Assembly: GCA_900239685.1 (NCBI GenBank)
Contig: OENT01000163.1
Location: 115,048-179,047 of the forward strand
From: Rotaria macrura
Lineage: Eukaryota; Rotifera; Eurotatoria; Philodinida; Philodinidae
Direction of reading: 5' to 3'
Length of the DNA: 64,000 nt
Within the stretch, counting starts at the first letter, position 1. Each line of letters begins with the position of its first letter. Positions 1-14,300 of the stretch are shown piece after piece. A program made the position numbers and the translations under genes. The notes under the pieces were generated by a model. The model saw only the letters and a program-made list of their open reading frames with translations. It did not search any database and had not been told where the DNA came from.

Positions 1-428
1 CACCAACAGAAGCAGTCAACTGCTGGTAGACTTATCGTTCACCAACTGTATCTTATTGACTCTCGTGTTTTTATTAAATATACTTATTCAAAAATTCGAC
101 TGGTCTCAATGGTACGAAGCCGTTAATTCTTTATTTGATCATTTCTGTTACTCCTTTTCTTTGTCGACTCGTTATATTGAATGAAATAAAAATTCCTGAT
201 CGGTTTCATCTATGGTTGATATACTTGTTCCATGGATAAAATTTGCGAAAAGTTGCTTCATATAGTTATTTTTCATATGCATGTTTGTTTCCGTAAATTG
301 TTTTAAAGAAAATAAATTAGAACAACATCATCCTTATCAGTCTAATAAGGCTTCATTTCCTATTTTTATGTCACCTATTGGCATAATAGTTGATAAAATC
401 TATTTTGAAGATTTTTATCAATTAAAAC
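1..428. other. Gene-free AT-rich stretch at the window edge
   Basis: I see no coding signal, RNA gene or repeat boundary here. The only open frame (281-466, plus) runs into the foldback element that follows, has no family resemblance, and I do not call it a gene. Confidence 0.5.
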
Positions 429-726
429 TCTCTAAAAAAACATTTCACAGAAAACCAACTAAATAATGTTTCCGGGGGTTCGAAAAGCCATTTTTTACCA
501 TCAGAAACTCTCAAAAGGTTTCCAATAGTAGCAAAAGTGGAAACCAAAAATAGTTTCCGAAGTTCTGAAACGCTTCGAAGGTTATTCGAGGCTCGGAAAC
601 TATTTTCGGTTTCCACTTTTGCTACTATTGGAAACCTTTAGAGTGTTTCTGATGGTAAAAAATGGCTTTCCGAACCCTCGGAAACATTTTTTAGTTGGTT
701 TTCTGGGAAATGTTGTGTTTAGAGAG
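429..726. repeat. Foldback (inverted-repeat) element, about 300 bp
   Basis: The two halves are near-perfect inverted repeats. The left arm begins CTCTCTAAA at 429 and contains AGAAAACCAACTA. The right arm contains TAGTTGGTTTTCT and ends TTTAGAGAG at 726. The arms are rich in degenerate GTTTCC/GGAAAC copies, and the loop is near 565-600. I found no target-site duplication. Open frames inside it are by-products of the palindrome. It is most likely a non-autonomous DNA element of unknown superfamily. Confidence 0.85.
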
Positions 727-3178
727 AACAATATGATAGAAAATATAATTTTACATGCAATTTTTTTATTTTGATAAACTATATTGATTTCAGTGTTGTA
801 CCATTTTACAGATTATATTTATACAAATAAACTTCATGTCAAGTGGAAACATACGGCATGTATATGGCTGCTTATGATAAATCATGGTGTAGAAATTCCG
901 GTCTACGGTGAATTTATAGTAAGTTAAAGTATTCCGTACTCGTCCTCCTAGGATGGCGAGGAATCTCTTCTTAGTATACTGTACTTCTTTCAATAACCTT
1001 ATTCGTAAAAAAGTATGATCAAACAGTTAAAAATGTATCTAATCGACGAATATGACTTATATCTATTCTCTGATGTGTACAAACAAAGAAATTGACATGT
1101 ATGTTCTTGTTTCGAGTGACCTACATTTTACTTGAGAGAGGCTCTGAATCATTTAATTGCAATGAGGAAAATGTGTATGTTTTGAATCCATATGTTCTTT
1201 ACCATTCAGTTCTAGATCTGTTCATCGTCGTTTGTCAATCCTTTAAAACATTTATTTGAATTTTGTTGGTGAAAATACATCGTGAACATCGGATGATCTT
1301 ATAGAATCATGATGGACGCAATGCTCAGCGGTATGAGAAATATTATCTAATAAATCTTTTGAATCACTCAACGGGTCTAATAGTTTTTTTGAAAGTTCAA
1401 GATTTACATTGTAAACAATATAAGATGACATACGGTCAAAAACGATGTGAATGATGTAAGCCAATGTGCTCCTCTCCATCATTATTCGCAGGAACTACTT
1501 TCGTTTTCTGGTATGACGAATTAAGACGCTTTTGTCTTCGATCTGGGTAGAACAAAATGTATGTTTACCGACACATGTTTCTAAAACATATGATACACAT
1601 GATATCGATCCATTCTTATCATTAAATCATGAAGAACAATGTTCAAATTAATCCTATTCTCGAAACTTATAGTAATGACGAAGAGATTCATATAGAAGTT
1701 GTATCAATAGCGAATTTCGTTAGAAGAGCGAATCTCAATTGTCATATAAAAATCGTTTATTCCAATGTATCAAAAGATTCGATTTGGCGAAGTCATACCA
1801 GCAACCGAATGTGATTTATCAAGTGTTCTGGGTGTTGAATTCGGCTTTCGCAGCTTCACTTTTGGCTCTTCTAGTTTATCGAATTTGATGAAAATCTTGA
1901 GCGTGTGCCGACATAATCCACTAGTTAAACGAACTAATTGAAAATTGATTACATTGTCTCTGACGAATGAAATAGAACATGTTATTCCAAGAAACATTGA
2001 TTGAATCGGCTTCTATCAACAAGAAACCTGTCAAATAGTAGCCGATATTCTTAGATGTTAGTAATCGTCTCTTTATCAGGATTAATGAATATGATAGTTT
2101 CAACTGCACCTGAGGTTGGAATATACTAAGCATGATTATATCTCGGTGGAAGAAGCTACAATTATATATCTGAACATCAACCTTACATTGATATTAGCAT
2201 ATGTTTTACGTTATAGTTTCACCTAGCTTTGAGTAGATTGGGAAATCACTGATCTGTCCAGATTGACATGTACTCGCACCATAGAAGATGGATCGTTCTT
2301 TTGATGAACTCTGTTTAGTAATTATAAGTGAAATCAGTTTTAGAATTAATTTTTAATGCTATAGCTATATAAGAGAAAAAAGGAGAAAATTCGATAAATT
2401 TATTAACTAACGATTGTAAAGCAATATTGTAAAATAGCCCAAGTTCTATATGGCCGGTACGTTTATTATTATTTTAAATATTTAGTTCTGGAAGTCTCCG
2501 ATACTCTCGATTCTCGGTAATATCATCCAAATTCTTTCTCCTGTTCGTGAATGTCAAGACAATGTAATGTTGTATGCTCTATGGCACCCGCTAGTTTTTC
2601 CTAATGGTAATGAGTTAATTAATTATTGGTGTTATCAATCAAGTAATTAGTCTTCGAAATGCTGTTCATTATGTTGATTTTGGACCTCAAGATAAGCTGA
2701 TTCTCTTAACCAAGGTTATTTTTATTCGACAAACGATACACGAACAATGAACCTAAATGAAAAACGCAAGATCCCTGGAAACAAGATTCAGCACTATAAC
2801 TAAGTGTTCTTAAAATAAAGAAGAGCTAGAATATAACTGAATATGTTTCAAATTTTCAGGCATATAATTGTAGAGCATTGAAAAATCAACTAAGAAAAAG
2901 AAATGGACTTCGCAAATAAAGGTTGCATTTTCTCACTTCTGAATTTGCTATTTAATTTCTCTCGTTAATTGAAATTTGTTCTAACTTAAAATGCCAAGAA
3001 TCTATTTCTGAATCTAATAAGTTTTTGTTAATATCAATTGATCATTCTTATGGTCTTGGAAATACATTTTGCAGCAAAATCTTAATAGGGTCTTTTGATG
3101 CGCATGACGAGATAACTATGTTTTTCACGATTTTTCGATGGTGGAATCCAAAGCACTGAAAATCTCAGAGATGTTGAT
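727..3178. other. Gene-free stretch, no supported feature
   Basis: There are several short frames on both strands (minus 790-993, minus 1252-1482, plus 1629-1814, minus 1770-1997, minus 1921-2133). None has a recognisable domain, and I could not join them by plausible splice sites into a known protein. A GATCTGGGTA at about 1541-1550 resembles the right end of the CCCAGGTC element family described elsewhere in the window, but no matching left end is nearby. Confidence 0.5.
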
Positions 3179-3992
3179 CACTACCCTAATGAATGTACTG
3201 AATCAAGGGTACCTGAAAAAGTACCCTGGTACTAGTATGTCACAGGTACTTTTGGGTACTTAAGTACCTTATAGTACTTTTAGGTACGTATAAGGTACTC
3301 GGGTGGGTACCCTGCTGCATAGCGTCTAGTAAGTGGGTACTTGAAGTTACTGATCAAATACTCTGCTGGGTACTATTGCGCAGTAAGTTTAGGTACCCTG
3401 CTGCCAAAGCTGCAGTATGTTGATGATCGAACCTAACCTTCGACTTTTTTCATTTTTGCTTCTGTCAAAGCAAATTATAATTTTTTTTCGTTTTTATTTA
3501 ATTTAATTTTTTCAATTCTGAAAATTCAAGCGGGTCAAATTTCTCGATCTGATCGAGCTTGAGTTGATCAGATCTCCACCAGACCATATCAAGGTAGTCC
3601 TCTCTCGATTTATGATCGAGATCGGCATTTTTCGACTATAATAAATAGTCAAGAAATAATCTAGAAAAGATTAGTATGAAAATATATTAGTTTTTTATGT
3701 TTTGTCTAGTTGTTTATATGGAGCTGTGTGTGCGAAAGAAAACGGTGAATGAACAGTCACTATACAGAACGCGCCAAATCAAGGATACCCTGTAGAGTTT
3801 TCCAAAGTAAAGTTACAGGTGCAGGTACTCATACAAGTACCTGTTCAGTAAACATACTGATGTGGGTACCCAATGCAGTAACAAGATCAGTATAATCACT
3901 GAAAGTTTTCGAAGTACCCGTATCGGGTACCTTGCTGAGGCTTTCGCAGTACATGGGTACCCTGAACTCAGTACTTCCCCTAGGGTATAGTG
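3179..3992. repeat. Degenerate TIR element with GGTACC-rich arms
   Basis: The left end (CACTACCCTAA, then GTACTGAATC) and the right end (reverse complement CACTATACCCTA, then GTACTGAGTT) form a degenerate terminal inverted repeat. Both arms, about 3179-3420 and 3780-3992, are packed with variants of GGGTACC and AGTACC, a self-complementary motif. The middle (about 3425-3775) is ordinary AT-rich sequence. There is no coding capacity, and no clear target-site duplication was found. It is probably a non-autonomous DNA transposon. Confidence 0.7.
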
Positions 3993-5602
3993 TTACTCTT
4001 TTTTTTAAATATTTTGATTGTAGCTTCATTATTTATTGATCAAGAGTGAGAAACTGTATTAGAAAGATTATTAGCTAAGATTTCTTTACAATGTCTGATA
4101 GGCGAAGAACGTCCGAATATCGATTATTTTTCGAGGTTGTTTATCTGTGAAAGTTATGCATATTGAGTGGCTATAATCTTTTCTAAACTTCAAAGACTTC
4201 TTCATTACAGTGCTATACTATGGATTTCTTTTATGTTGGTTGATCTTGCTTTTTTATATGAAATAAAATGCTGATATTATTTGTCATGGAAGCAACATCC
4301 TCTTGAAACATTTTGTCTCGTGCCAGGTATCTATATATATTCAAGTCAGATATGAATGATTTATTGTATGCACTTCAGTGAATTAAAAGTACGAAAGCTC
4401 TTTTTCTTAAATATGGGGTCTTTTTTAAGTACTTGACATCCTATATAATAAACAAGCGTGCACAATTTGAATATTGATGTGTACTTTAAAAAGAGTATTC
4501 CTTGTAATTTTTTGAGCGTCGATCAAAATTGATATAATAATAGATAGATAATTAGCTCTCTTGAACGATAAGCCTTCATTGATCTTTAAAATAATTGGAT
4601 TGTTTTCTTGAAATTTGATTTTATAGGCTTTGGAAAATTCGAAGTTCATGCTCAATTAGTTTATGTCGATTTGCCAGCTAGAGCGAAAATTACTAGACTT
4701 AACAGTCATTAAGGCTATTATGCTTAGGGAAACTGTTTCATTGAAGGAACTTGATGTTTGCATCCTCAGCATACAATACATTCATGGCCTGATTATTTTT
4801 GAATTCAATCTATAGTATTCGAACTTAAGAAAGCGTCAATCTTGTGTGGGATAGCTATACAAACTAAGCTTTCAGGAAACGAATCTTCAATTGATTTGGG
4901 ATTCGCCACCAAATCTTTCATATTTCGATTTGGGTTTGGATTTGGTTTCTGAATTTGGCTATGGCCCTGAGTTATAGCTCATTAATGTTATTAGGGCTAT
5001 GAATGTTGGGTTGATAATTCTTTTATTCTGTATAATAGAAATGTACGAACGCACATGCACACAACCACTATACTACATCAGACCACATAATCGAGAAAGA
5101 ACGTGCGTATATATATTATCACACACATCCAGGGTCTCAACAAAAAAAAACGAACGCGAAAGAAGAGAAGATGATACCACCGACGAGAGAAAGAATCATA
5201 TCTAGGGAAAAGAAACGAAAGGAAAACATAGTGTGAGCATACCCGTAACAAATGTGAATTTTGCTTAGATTCTGATCGCAGGACTGCTTGTGCTGTCTGG
5301 GTTAGTTTATAGTTAGAATTAAATATATAGCTGGGATTCGTATTTTATTTTGGACTTAGAAATTGCTTCCAATCCACAATGACTCATACATGGTAAGTCT
5401 TTAATGACATCTTTCGATTTTATTGCAAGTGTTTCTAAGTGTTTCCAATTGTAGCGAAGTTTATGGTACCGGAATAATAAATTAGCGTACAGGCCCAATG
5501 AAAAATTTGGGTGCTTTTAATCGAACGATTGTGCAAGAAAATCAAAATTAAAATCGATTGCTAATTTTGGTTATAATAGATCATAACTTGAACATAGCTT
5601 TT
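3993..5602. other. Gene-free stretch
   Basis: No supported gene. Frames at minus 4425-4655 and plus 4999-5205 lack any recognisable domain, and the second is a low-complexity Arg/Glu/Thr-rich translation. At 5540-5590 there are AATCGATT-containing sequences that resemble the hairpin at 6137-6272 and the degenerate copy at 6300-6390, which suggests an older element interrupted by the palindrome at 5603-6128. Confidence 0.45.
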
Positions 5603-6128
5603 CACTCTAAAGAAATCGGTTTACTACTATAAACCCCCAAAAAAGTCCCGGAGATTTCTAAAAGCATCCTCTGACCTTCCAAAGCTTGAAAAACGAGTCT
5701 TTAACGCTACGAAATCTAGAAAGGTTCTCACCGTGTATCCACGATAAGAACCATCTCCTACAAAACCTTTTTTAAGTTTCGTGCAGTAGAAAAATGTTTC
5801 GTTGGAAAATACGGAACCTTTACACTTTCGTCTTAAACCCTAACCATTTCCTACTGAAACATAACGATTTTCGAAGAATCCATTAGGGTTTAAGACGAAA
5901 GCGTAATGGTTACGTATTTTCCAACAAAACCTTTTTCTAGTGCACTAAACTTAAAAAAGGTTTTGTAGGAGATGGTTCTTGCCGTGGATACACGGTGAGA
6001 ACTTTTTTAGGTTTCGTAGCGTTAAAGGCTCGTTTTTCAAGCTTTGGAAGATCAGAGATCAGAGGATGCTTTTAGAAATCTCCGGGACGTTTTTGGGGGT
6101 TTAGTAGCAAACCGTTTTCTTTCGAGTG
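5603..6128. repeat. 526-bp near-perfect palindromic element
   Basis: Bases 5603-5860 are repeated in inverted orientation at about 5880-6128 with few mismatches. Outer ends are CACTCTAAAG (left) and CTTTCGAGTG (right). Inner matches include TAAACCCCCAAAAA with TTTTTGGGGGTTTA, and CTTTCGTCTTAAACCC with GGGTTTAAGACGAAAG. The short loop is near 5850-5875. No open reading frame survives on either arm. The high arm identity suggests a recent insertion or arm-to-arm gene conversion. Confidence 0.9.
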
Positions 6129-6136
6129 CTGTATTG

Positions 6137-6272
6137 TTACTTATCCAGTGTGAAATTTTCTGATTAAAATTGATTATTTTTCAGCAAAATCGATATTAAC
6201 AATCGATTAATAATTTCAATTTTGCTGCAAGATAATTTATTTTAATCAGAAAATTTCACACTGGATAAGTAA
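6137..6272. repeat. Small inverted-repeat hairpin, 136 bp
   Basis: The left arm TTACTTATCCAGTGTG and its inverted copy CACACTGGATAAGTAA bound an interior of AATCGATT/GCAAAAT repeats. A degenerate partial copy follows at about 6300-6390, and related sequence lies before the palindrome at 5540-5590. It is consistent with a miniature inverted-repeat element or the edge of an older, interrupted one. Confidence 0.75.
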
Positions 6273-6942
6273 AAATATGAAATAATGGTTAAGTCACGAT
6301 CAATGATAATCAAAATTAACAATCGATTTTAATATTGATTTTGTTGCAGAATAATTTCGATTTAAGTCAACCAAAATTTTTCACTTATAGGTATCTTAAA
6401 ATTTAGATAAAAAAAAGAAAACTATATCTCGAAAGAATTACAATGACTAAATGAGCTGAGTTTTTCCTTATATGGTAAAAAATAATTCCCAGTTTTTATT
6501 CATGTAGCAGTAGCTAATTACTACACTTGAAATTCAGCCTAATCTACTTCAATACGGAAGAGATCCTTTCTCAAAACACTTCTATCAATATAGTCAACCA
6601 CAAAAAGTAGAAACGTATCCTTAAGCTTATAACTAAAGTTCATTTTTTAGGGCTTGTCATGATGAACAGTTTGATAAAAACATTTTCTATTTTCATCAAG
6701 AAATGACGGCATCAGAGTCAAAATAATGGAGAATGTTGCATTGCTTCTACCAGCACTATTTTTGCCATTTTTCAGTATTTAGACTCGGGCAACGTCAGTT
6801 TTTGATGAACATAGAACTTTTTTTAACCACAACGATTGGCTAAAAATGATTCTGAAAATTAGGATTTGCTAATAAGTTCTCGAGTACCTTTTCTTTTTTT
6901 TCCCCTATTCACAGGAGTACTTAATCAAACTTTAACTGTAGT

Positions 6943-7338
6943 CCCTAGTGTATTCAGGTCTTTTCAGTGTGCAAACCCTAGGGGAAATCTCGCAGACTTC
7001 TTTACCAGATCCTTCAAGGATCCGACAAGGATCCTCTAAAGATTTGCTTTTTCCCGAGGAAACGCATGAATCCCGTAAGAAGCGTGTAGCCACTAAGAAC
7101 GCAGGATTCTAACAGGATTTTAATAATGCTTTAAAAAACAATGAACTCCTATCTATAGACCACCCAATCTTTCAAGGTTTTTTCAAGGATCTCGCCGTAT
7201 CAATTTAAAAGATCCTAACAGGATATTACTAAGTTTCTTTTACCTTTATATCGCATTTCTTGGCAGGATCCTGAATCTTAAGGATTCTGACAGATCTTTC
7301 TAGGATTTTTCAAGGAATGAACTGTATTAAGACTAGGG
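6943..7338. repeat. Degenerate TIR element with AGGATCC motif arms
   Basis: The left end starts CCCTAGTGTATTCAG and the right end is ACTAGGG; the right end's reverse complement continues CTTAATACAG, giving a degenerate terminal inverted repeat. Both arms contain many AAGGATCC, AGATCC and GGATCT variants (7008-7045 and 7190-7310). No coding capacity. It is of the same architectural type as the other motif-rich foldbacks in this window. Confidence 0.6.
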
Positions 7339-7736
7339 GAAAGATTTGAGAGGATTTGATGAAGTTAGGTAAAATAGGCAAAACTCAACGATTCATATTA
7401 AGTATTACAAAATTGTGAAAATCTAAGGACAGAGAAATTTGAATCAGATTGCAGGAACCCCAAATCTGTAGGTTACCTTGGGAGAAGTGTGAATTTTTCC
7501 GTTTTAAATGTATGATAATAATTCTAAGTGATACTATAATAACTTTTACTGATGACTAAAAACTTGGAAGTATCCTCTACTGTCAGGAAAAAAGGAGTTC
7601 ATTTTATTACAATCATGAAGAATACAGCTTTCGTTTTGTTAGGTCACTTTTGGGAGACTCTGTATTACACACGCATACATTCAATTATTCAGCCTATAAT
7701 TCAACTATTGTATTGTTGAGGTTCCTATAATGCATT

Positions 7737-9275
7737 GTTTATACCAGAGCTCCGGGAACAACCGAAAAGTTGTCGCGTCCCGTCCTGCATCCCGCACAGT
7801 TTTATCCGGGCCATCCCGTCCCGTCCCACCCCATGTTAGTCTAACATATAAATGTAATGCTTTATTTTTATTTGATAATTTGGTTGAAACATACTAGCTA
7901 ATTTCTAGTTTCTTATTCAATGAAATCTATTTATTTTACTATTTATCAGTTACAAGTAGGCAACTGCGGGACCACCATTTTTTGGTCCCACAGTCATGTT
8001 AAAAATATTTTTCGGATCCCGATCCCGTTGAGAAAATGGTTTTGATCCCGATTCTTGTTCTGGTTAACATTTTCTATAGCTTCTGATTCCAATTTTGTGA
8101 AACACGATGTGAAAGGAGAGTTGAACTGTTTAGAGTAGAAATTTCTCACACACACCTGCTCTTCCACATATCGTTACTGACGTGCCCCCCCCCCCCCACC
8201 TTATCAAAGGCCATGATAAACGGGTTCCAGAGACGTCATAGATCCTAACAGGCGCGACCTCCCCACTCACATTGAGATCGTAAAAGTGATGTTATCGATA
8301 TACGCTCAAAGCCGTAAGTCTATAGAATAGCATTATTGTAGACGAACTTCTTCCTTAATGTAGTTGTAGAAGATTAGTAAGATGGTAGTGAGTTTTGTTT
8401 CACAAGATAAATCAAAGAAAACAACTTTCAAGTTTTAGTAACAGCAGTTACATTGCGTTTCACATTTTAACCCACCCAGGTCGATCAAAACGGATATCCG
8501 TTACGGACCGTTGAGTGGACGCCGTTCTACGGACCGTATCGTTCGACCTGGGCAGCAGAGATTGTAACAACAATTTTCTTAAACGCAAGCAATCTTTTGC
8601 AAAGTCAAGCGTAAATTTTCAAGTATTTTCCATAAAAGGAGACATTGGGGCCATCTGGTTAAGTTATTGGTATCGGTCCCATAAAAGTCAAAATCTTTGG
8701 TCCCAACCTAGGTCTCAGCGGACCACTTTGCAGTTCCCTAGTTAGAAGATAGCATATACATAAAAAAACATTCTATCACGATGATATTTCAATGGCAAGC
8801 TTGTTTCACAATAATATTTACATGAGAACTCCTTATCACAAGACAACAACGAAAATTACAATAAGGAACGCTAGCTAAATTACTGCACCTCGGGTACCTG
8901 ATCAAACAAAAAATATATTGTCAACATCTAAATACTTCAAAAAGACTAGAATAATGTGAACGATGATTAAAATACGATCACTGTATCCTGTCATACAAGT
9001 GACATGTTGATATTGTGCGAAGACAATCAATCGAATGAACTCTAACGTATGCATGCTTAACTCAATGCATACATGCTGCAATGAATGTAAGTGCAATACT
9101 CAATGCCGCGATTGTGCTTGTATGAAATTGGCGGGACAAAGAAGTTGACTGATCTGCTCTCGTCCTGCTCCGAGAGGAATCAGTTCTGTCCCACTCCATC
9201 CCGCCAACTTCTCATTTTTATTGTCCCGTCCCGGGATGCGACTGGTCCCGCGCCCCGCGAAGCTCTGATTTATAC
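7737..9275. mobile_element. Non-autonomous hAT-like element with 8-bp duplication
   Basis: The element is 7745-9267, with terminal inverted repeats CAGAGCTCCG (left) and CGAAGCTCTG (right). It is flanked by 7-of-8 matching direct repeats GTTTATAC (7737-7744) and ATTTATAC (9268-9275). CAG-type termini with 8-bp target duplications are typical of hAT transposons. The arms are rich in CCCGTCCC/GGGACGGG variants (7765-7840 and 9108-9255). It carries a nested 78-bp element at 8475-8552 and a poly-C tract at about 8187-8198. No transposase frame is visible, so it would have to be mobilised in trans. Confidence 0.7.
8475..8552. mobile_element. 78-bp miniature CCCAGGTC element
   Basis: It starts CCCAGGTCGATC and ends GTTCGACCTGGG, is strongly self-complementary, and is flanked by CA on both sides (8473-8474 and 8553-8554). 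The copy at 50732-50783 has the same ends but lacks an internal 26-bp block. It is inserted inside the hAT-like element at 7745-9267. Its compactness means it can only be a passenger of a transposase encoded elsewhere. Confidence 0.8.
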
Positions 9276-11350
<2,075 letters not shown>

Positions 11351-11376
11351 TTTGGTTAATATTCATCGAAAAACTA

Positions 11377-11382
11377 AATAAA
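11377..11382 (+). promoter_or_regulatory. Polyadenylation signal AATAAA for JNK
   Basis: A canonical AATAAA lies 27 nt after the JNK stop codon, implying a very short 3' untranslated region. Confidence 0.6.
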
Positions 11383-14300
11383 ACAACACCATATCGAAAT
11401 CTTTATGCACTATTCACAGATAAAATTTTCATATTCTATTCTTTGTTGAATGTTCTCTTTCGTTGTGTTGGTGATAATTACGACTATCTTTTAAGCAAAA
11501 AAAACGTATTTTATTCAAAACTAATCAATTTTCAATAAATGATTTCCTTTCAGTCAATATTTAATGAACAAATCCATTAAAATAAATATGAAATATGTTT
11601 TCTTGTTTATTCAATTATTGATTTACCATATCGCTACTAAAGTTTTTTAGACGTTGCTCTTTTTGTACGAAATCCATTTTCTCATCAAACGCTTCAAATT
11701 TGAGTTCTTACTATAGAAAAATGAGACGACGTTTTGTATTTCTGAATATTCCTTATCTTTCATAGAAGGATAAAATTTTAGCAGACTTTTAAAAAAGATA
11801 TTCAATCTTGTATCTTCTTTTCCATAAAGCTCCCCTGTTATTATCCGTTTTTGTTAGATGACAACTTTTCCCCTTCCTGTAGTGTAAGTTGAGCATCGTC
11901 TTTTAATTCATGGATGTATCGATAATGCTAGCTAACATCATCGACTGGTTAGGTGTAAAACGAAATACACTTAAGTATGTTACGTAGATGCCATTGATTA
12001 TGAATTTGAACAAAAAAGAAGACAACGAGCATTTTACTTCAACTATTATTTTCAATTAGGAAAATTTTAGTAACTCCGTTCTGTTTCGATCGTAAATTTT
12101 TGTTTGGGACATTTTAACGGATAATGAAGTTCTTACAAAGATTCCCTTTAATCTGAAATTACTTGGAATTCTTTGTCTTTTGTAATGCTGAAATCTGAAC
12201 GATTTACATTTACTTCGTCAATAAACTATCAGTAATCTAAAAATGTTCTTTACTTTGATGTCTCTGTCTGTTGGAAACGCAGTTTGAAAAAACTGTTTGC
12301 TTCATAGCTATCTCTACTCTCGAATTCATTTTCGTAATTATAATAAGAAATGATCATTGTGTATAAACTCGTGCTTGTAGATGATTCCATGAGAAGTAAT
12401 CATCTAATACTTTTCGATTCAACAAAATCGGAAACATACTCATTGTAAATGGTGCATAGCTTTGCCGTATAAAGTTTTATCACATGCACATCCAATGTTG
12501 ATCTCTGAATTAAAGTTTTTTCCGTGAATTCTGTCAATAATTTTTCAAAGTCATAGTAGTTTTCAATGTATTGTATATGTTTAATCAACGTATCATCCTG
12601 AAAACGATTCATTATCTTTACAATCAAACTTAGATTTTGTTTTTGAGCAAGTTTGCTACATCAAACTATCATTGATATGGGTTTACTAGATACATGTAGA
12701 CGAGATACTAGACTTTTTCGAACAGTTTTTTATTTATTTAATGAAATCATGACTCGTCAATTCGTACTGTACGATATAATCTTCTCAATCGATTTTTTCA
12801 ACTATCAATCAACGAAGCACCATATTTCTGTTGATGAACAATCTGTATTTTTTAAACTTTAAATATTGACAAATCGTTGAATGACAATTTGATTCATCAT
12901 CAATCTTCATTCATGTTTGATCAATCATACGATGGGGAGGGGGAGGGGATCGGTCTCATAAATACTAACTAACTTCTTCAGTAGTTTCCTATATTGTCTC
13001 AGTTACATGAAAGAATGTGACCATGATCTGTATTGATAACGACTAGACCACGGATTAGAATGAGAAGAAACAGATCAAGTTTAATCTTAGTTATTTACAG
13101 ATATACTTGACAAGTAAAACTTGATCACCAGAATAGCAAAGTATAATCTTAGAAAAACGTTAGATATAGCTTGCACCAGATATCACAATTCATTAGACTT
13201 CTGATGTCATTATTCATTCTGATGTATATGAGTAAAAGTGTTATGAGCGATGAGCGTTGCGACTATCATCAGATATCAGTAAAAAATAATAACACCAAAA
13301 AAAAATTCATACGAAACGTATGATAGAGTTTGTCCTTGGCAAGCGCATTCGATACTAAACTCAAAATATCTAACACGTTGTCAAAACATAAATTCAATAA
13401 CTTGTATAAAGTGAGTAATCCTAAAAAAAGTTCACTTCAATGTTGGATCATCTCTGGCTTGCTAACATGACAGTACGTATTGACTTGATTTTACTTACGA
13501 AGTAGTATTCTTATTGTAGTTGTGTATTATAAACTTGTATGATTAGCTTTCGAGCGAAGTAGAGATATCTTTTTCGGCTCATACACATTCTTCTAGACAG
13601 TATTGGACTTAGGTAAACTTCAGTAGATCGAGTAGGTGCCATCATTCGAGAGATATGAGATGAATTTCATCCAGCTCTCATGAAACGTTTTTCCTGGCAA
13701 GTACAAAATAATCAATTGATAATTTGTTTGTTTTTTTAGGTAAAAAGATTCATGTCAGAAGCACAATGTATGTATTGAATATTTCTACGTTCTTCTTTTT
13801 CATAGTAGTTAATTATAGAACAGCGAAACTTATATTCGATTCTTTCATGAATCTTCCGCCACAAGTATAATAATAATAGACAAATGAAGCTTGTAATCGA
13901 TAAATTATGTTTAAAACTAGTTTTATGAAATCGATACAAGCAGCTGACTATCAACAACTGGAGAAGCTGGCCATTTTGTTAAGTCATTGATAATTTCCCG
14001 ATGAGAATCGTTGAGGAAGAAGTTCTTGTGTTTTTACATTATTTCGCTCCAATTCTGTTCATCTCTGAACAACATTATATTTCAATTTTTCGTTCTTCTA
14101 TGATTTCTCGAAGATAATTACATAAGACATTTTCATTTAGCGGTAGAAATACTCATGAATTTATTACTTAATTTCCGGATTTCTTATCTCAAATCTACCT
14201 AATAAGCTTTCAAAGATAAAAACATCACGTTTCTCTTCATTCGATATTCTAAACCTCCACATAATCTTTATCAAAACACTAATGATTTAAGCTTAACTCA

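Noticed and set aside
4999..5205. Plus-strand frame rich in Arg, Glu and Thr
   Set aside because: Low-complexity translation of CA- and GA-rich sequence, with no conserved features.
12400..12862. Back-to-back frames (minus 12400-12627, plus 12653-12862) between JNK and the MAP4K gene
   Set aside because: Composition is protein-like, but I recognise no domain, found no splice partners or promoter signals, and lengths of 70-76 codons are expected by chance in this much AT-rich DNA.
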